Source of the DNA: Buxus sempervirens
Lineage: Eukaryota > Streptophyta > Magnoliopsida > Buxales > Buxaceae
Direction of reading: 5' to 3'
DNA length: 64,000 nt
Assembly: GCA_947561395.2 (NCBI GenBank)
Contig: OX387187.1
Coordinates: forward strand, 36,127,829 to 36,191,828
The notes beneath the pieces are model-generated. The model searched no databases, had not been told where the DNA came from, and saw nothing but the letters and a program-made list of their open reading frames with translations. Numbering within the stretch: position 1 is the stretch's first letter; each line of letters opens with the position of its first letter. The translations under genes were made by a program, and so were the position numbers. Positions 61,101 through 64,000 of this stretch are shown one piece after another.

Positions 61101-62187
61101 AATTTTACAAGGTGAATGAATTTTGACTTTTTATCCTCGCGTTGTAGTATGACCCTTAAGTTCTGGCACCTGATTGTATCTCTTTAATAACTGTGATAAT
61201 TGCCATTCAATGACCATTGGATATAGAAGACTCTTTTCAAAAGGAATTTGTTGTCTTTTAGTTGGCACAATCTTTGAAGACATTTTCCATTTTTCTCAAT
61301 ACATGCTCTAATATCTATATTTTCGGCAGTCGGATATGAAGCTGAAGAAGTTCTTGCACATAATTGAGAACTCTGCTGTGTTCCCTGTCATATATGATTG
61401 CAACAGGTACATTCCTTCTTGGTATGCATTCTATTCTTAATAATTTGAATATTGTTATCTGTACAGTGAAGCGATTTTAAAAATAAAGGTAATATTACCC
61501 ATATAGTGATGTTATTGTTCTAGATTCTCTTTGTTTTGATTGACTTGCAGTCACTTGAATGACAAACCTTAAGGTACTGGGGTGTTTCCTTTATTGTTAA
61601 CAGGTTCTTTTGATTTTTATTTTTTGTGAATATTTTTATGCATTCTGATCATGAGAACATGGTGATTTTATCATCACTATATTGATTCTAATTCCTTCAT
61701 ATTGTTTGTAGGTGATAGTAAATTTTATTAACCAAATAAAAGTCCAATTCTGTAAATGTTCTTTTAGCTTAGAACAACCAAAATTTTTTCTGCAGAACGG
61801 TTGTGTCTTTACCGCCAATTATCAATGGTGCACATTCAGCAATCACCCTAAATACGAAGAATGTGTTCATTGAATGTACTGCCACTGATTTAACAAAGGC
61901 AAAGATTGTTTTGAACACGGTGGTAAGTGAAAGAAAAGTCCCCGTTGCCTTTATTTGCTTATTATATTTTATTGTTCTCACTGACTGATGGGACAATAAT
62001 TTTTCCTATTTCTAAATAGGTAACAATGTTTTCAGTATACTGTGAAAGAAAATTTGAGGTTGAACCAGTTGAAGTAGTATATTCCAATGGGGAATCATTC
62101 ATTTATCCTGATCTTTCAGTTTACAACATGGAAGTTCCTTTGCCATATATTACTGGTTCAATTGGTGTTTCTCTAGAGCCTATTCAG
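46173..62187 (+). CDS. FARSB: cytosolic phenylalanine--tRNA ligase beta subunit, 5' part (exons 1-11)
   Basis: The beta subunit pairs with the alpha subunit to charge tRNA(Phe) in the cytosol. Exons: 46173-46230, 46363-46418, 46606-46706, 46891-47020, 47123-47238, 49209-49275, 60458-60499, 61070-61111, 61330-61406, 61796-61922, 62020-62187. They keep phase throughout and give 328 codons; the full eukaryotic protein is near 590-600, so about 55 percent is here. The start [16 protein letters not shown] is the family's N-terminus. Also seen are [37 protein letters not shown] (the B3/B4-type region), the [11 protein letters not shown] stretch and VNT-like [20 protein letters not shown]. The next exon (start of the B5/catalytic-like part) is not found before the window ends. 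Intron 6 (49276-60457) is 11.2 kb and full of transposons, yet its splice sites (GTAGAT, TTTTCAG) are intact. Confidence 0.94.
47239..48936. other. intron 5 of the synthetase gene, main part
   Basis: About 1.7 kb of non-coding DNA with a (CAC)n run (48039-48063) and near 48770-48860 a stretch reading [16 protein letters not shown], which resembles the RNase H tail of a plant LINE. No intact element was recognised. Confidence 0.45.
48937..49168. repeat. 116-bp tandem duplication in intron 5
   Basis: GTTGTTCAAATTTGC at 48941 recurs at 49057; the two 116-bp units differ at only about two positions, so the event is recent. It ends about 40 bp before the exon 6 acceptor. Confidence 0.9.
49944..50579 (-). 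pseudogene. LINE (L1-type) ORF2 relic, downstream half
   Basis: The minus strand reads [15 protein letters not shown], then an AVAQAIP-like SVAQAIPQM, then [20 protein letters not shown], the ordered landmarks after the reverse-transcriptase core of plant L1 ORF2. Stops and frameshifts are present. The upstream half continues at 57527, on the other side of a large insertion. Confidence 0.8.
50930..51700. repeat. degenerate AT-rich tandem repeat
   Basis: Many irregular units built on AAGGAAAGTTTCTAA and ATTTCTAAATTT, with unit lengths of very roughly 30-60 bp. It lies inside the 6.9-kb insertion. Confidence 0.65.
53640..53995. repeat. two adjacent tandem arrays
   Basis: About 53635-53745 holds two to three copies of a unit of about 55 bp (ATTCCAAGTCAAATATCTCAATCG). 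From 53769 to 53995 there are six units of 38-40 bp (ATCAAGGCCAAGTGGAGTACTTC, CACTGCCGACGA), with neighbours most alike. Confidence 0.85.
54570..54915. repeat. GC-rich short repeats (GGATTAATCGCC and GCGCGC)
   Basis: GGATTAATCGCC(CAGG) occurs about four times, GTTCGGGCGTT twice, and GCGCGCG-type blocks several times, in an otherwise AT-rich element. On the minus strand this lies downstream of the TATA-like box. Confidence 0.7.
55209..55590. mobile_element. hAT-like MITE, family 1, copy 4
   Basis: A 382-bp element with ends CAAGGTTTGCC and GTCGATCCTTG, and a perfect 8-bp duplication ATAACACC at 55201-55208 and 55591-55598. It is nested in the 6.9-kb LTR-type insertion, itself inside a LINE inside intron 6 of the synthetase gene. 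Confidence 0.9.
55905..57280. repeat. 1.4-kb GGTACC-rich minisatellite
   Basis: Dozens of irregular units (about 20-45 bp) of the form GGGGTACCTTAGGTATA, many containing the palindrome GGTACC. It fills the U3-like part of the 6.9-kb insertion, upstream (minus strand) of the TATA-like box. Open frames across it are repeat artefacts. Confidence 0.9.
57527..58140 (-). pseudogene. LINE (L1-type) ORF2 relic, upstream half with RT core
   Basis: The minus strand at 57877-57690 reads [20 protein letters not shown], a decayed form of the reverse-transcriptase motif RQGDPLSPYLFxLCAEAF. It ends KLPQTLG just at the insertion boundary, and the next residues [11 protein letters not shown] are found at 50579 across the 6.9-kb element. 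The key Asp-containing motif is not intact here. Confidence 0.8.
58141..60457. other. 3' part of synthetase intron 6, with probable copia-type LTR
   Basis: Between about 59600 and 60070 a stretch with TATA box GTCTATAAATAAGGGG (about 59930) and a transcribed-looking TCTCTCTCTTATTCC tail resembles a copia LTR; its borders are not certain. Positions 59365-59570 hold a CCAACA/GCTTGCC-rich block. An open frame of 185 codons at 58128-58685 is AT-rich, matches no family I know and is not called. Confidence 0.35.
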
Positions 62188-63685
62188 GTATTACAAGCAT
62201 TCTTAACCTTTTGTTATTTATTTTACTCATGGAAAAGAATGAAATTGTTATGAAGTGTGCTAATTCATGTAACTTTTGGTATTGCCCAGTCCATATGAAG
62301 TAAACCGGAATTAGTTGATCAACTTGTGGTCATTCCTTGTATTTTTCTAATGTTACATTGGCACTTGAATTGCAAATGTTTTCTGGTTATTCCTGGTATG
62401 AGTGAATGCTTTTCAGTTGTTCATCTCACATTCTTTTTTCCCATCTGACCTTATATGATGACTTTAGGTGTGTGCGTTACTCAGAAAAAAAAAAGCCTGG
62501 TTAGAAATTCCATAAAGTACAAACAGCACAAATTTTTAATCATGTTATATACTGTGTGTAATAGTTAATTTCCATGAACATGTATATCATACAACCATAA
62601 TTTCACCATTTCAGTGTTGTTATAGCAAATCAACCCAATTAGTAATTTCTAAACTCGTAAGCTAGTGTAATTGCAGTTAATTGGGTAAGCCATTCACGTT
62701 ATGTTGAAATTACTAATAACCATAATCCTTAACAATATATTTTATGCCATGCAAGAACGCAGTCGGGTAGATAGGCAATGTAGCATGCAATGCAACATGT
62801 AAGCTCAACACACTAACTTATATGATAGCACACAAGGTATATTCCCCTCCAGTCTAGATAAGTTTGTCGACCCACAATCACAGAAGCTGGAATGATCCGA
62901 CTTAAAGGCTAGGGCCCCATTCTCCACCTCATCGGGCTAGCTGGACTAGACTTAATATACAGCTCATCTCTAGAGCTACCATATCTCTACGTAGTCGTTC
63001 ATAGATTTTAGGGTCTTTCAACCCAAGGTAACAATTCGCTTCATTAGTTTTACTATTTGCTGGACTCAAACCAGTAGGCCTTGAGATGTCACACAGCCCC
63101 ATTCTGGCCTCAATGTGTTCATCATGAGCCAATGGGTCCACCGTAAAAGTGCTATCACATCAGGTGATGCTTAATAATACTATATCTTATAGAAAAAGAT
63201 CTCAACTGCTTACTCAAATGAGAGAATATAACAAATGGAGATAACAACTCAATGTACATTCTAGGAATCTTCTGTTATAGGCATTCCCATAAACTAAAAA
63301 TATCATTTCTCAACTTAGCCAATTTAGGACTTATTTAGAATTTAAAGTACTAAATGGCTTAGGGAAACATAGGAATTTCCTGCAGCCTTCTTCCTACTCA
63401 ATATCTGACAGTTATTTAATCAAAGGAAAGCAAGTTTAGTTTCATGCTGTCATTTCTACAAACATCTAAGCTACATTTACAAAATATAAGATTCATATAG
63501 GTTAGGCAGGTTAATTTGGCACTTACTCCGGAGTTTCCTAATCTACTTGGCTAAGTTTTGAAAACTTAGGTTCTTGTCTGTTCCGTCAGACTTTAAAGCT
63601 TGCTGCAAAAGCTCTCAAATCTTCCCAATTAGTTATAACCTGCTTATTTCAGAAAATCTACAAGTGGTTATTCTTTCATTTCTGT
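62188..63685. other. intron 11 of the synthetase gene (continues past the window)
   Basis: No further exon recognised. Positions 62760-63180 are richer in G/C and resemble an old inserted repeat, unclassified. Confidence 0.45.
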
Positions 63686-63689
63686 TGTA

Positions 63690-63950
63690 GTTAATTCAGA
63701 TAACTCAATAATTCTTCACTTCAAATAGACACAGCAGTTGAATTGAACAAAATAATTAAAATAAACACTGCAGTTGAAATGAATAGAATTATTCAATTCA
63801 AATGAACACAGCAGTTGAATTGAACAAAAATCTTCTATTTAAATAAATAGAGGAGCTGAATTTGCCAGAGTTATTCAATTCAACTAGAGGCAGCAGTTGA
63901 AATATTCAGAATTTTTATTTATAGACATAGCAGTTGAAATAATTAGAATT
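63690..63950. repeat. minisatellite in synthetase intron 11
   Basis: About five units of roughly 45-55 bp built on ACAGCAGTTGAATTGAAC and GAATTATTCAATTCAA. The second phrase is itself an imperfect palindrome. Confidence 0.75.
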
Positions 63951-64000
63951 CCTCACTTTTTTCTCTACAGAAATCCCCAAAATCTCTTTCCTTCTCCTGT

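Overview
This is nuclear DNA of a flowering plant. The genes are split by many short AT-rich GT-AG introns, and their products are plant housekeeping enzymes. Most of the rest is transposon debris: LTR, TRIM and LINE retroelements, plus hAT-, Mutator-, CACTA- and Helitron-like DNA elements. I cannot name the species. There is nothing bacterial and no CRISPR array.

Layout. (1) 1780-3147, plus strand: a complete two-coding-exon phosphopantothenoylcysteine decarboxylase (HAL3 type; coenzyme A synthesis). (2) About 5.19-13.7 kb and 16.26-25.1 kb: a direct tandem segmental duplication. Each copy holds an intact 14-exon 3-hydroxyisobutyryl-CoA hydrolase gene (CHY1 type; peroxisomal valine and fatty-acid breakdown), ending in the peroxisome signal ARL. 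A decayed piece of a third copy lies at 14.0-14.3 kb and an inverted piece of a fourth at 41.6-42.3 kb. The copies differ by transposon insertions, so several empty sites can be read directly. (3) 27.2-32.5 kb: a CACTA relic, an orphan exon of a BSK-type kinase and AT-rich DNA. (4) 32.6-41.6 kb: a solo LTR, a second related LTR with primer-binding site and leader, then a minus-strand Copia fragment. Its gag runs into two minisatellites made of hairpins. (5) 43.4-45.8 kb: Helitron-like ends and a hAT element. (6) 46173-62187 and onward, plus strand: the first 11 exons (328 codons) of cytosolic phenylalanyl-tRNA synthetase beta subunit. Its sixth intron is 11.2 kb and holds a LINE split by a 6.9-kb LTR-type insertion with a 5-bp target duplication. 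The rest of this gene lies beyond the window.

The genes are independent housekeeping loci, not a pathway cluster. The most unusual signal is a recurring design in the LTR elements: arrays of short inverted repeats in which the stems change on both arms while loops stay alike. This is seen in the U3-like regions (32.73-33.00, 35.66-35.81, 39.38-39.52 kb) and in the 74-bp and 41-bp arrays at 39.81-40.70 kb.

Exon boundaries were worked out by hand from reading frame and GT/AG signals, and all frames close. Transposon classes rest on termini, target-site duplications and short protein motifs, without database searches.
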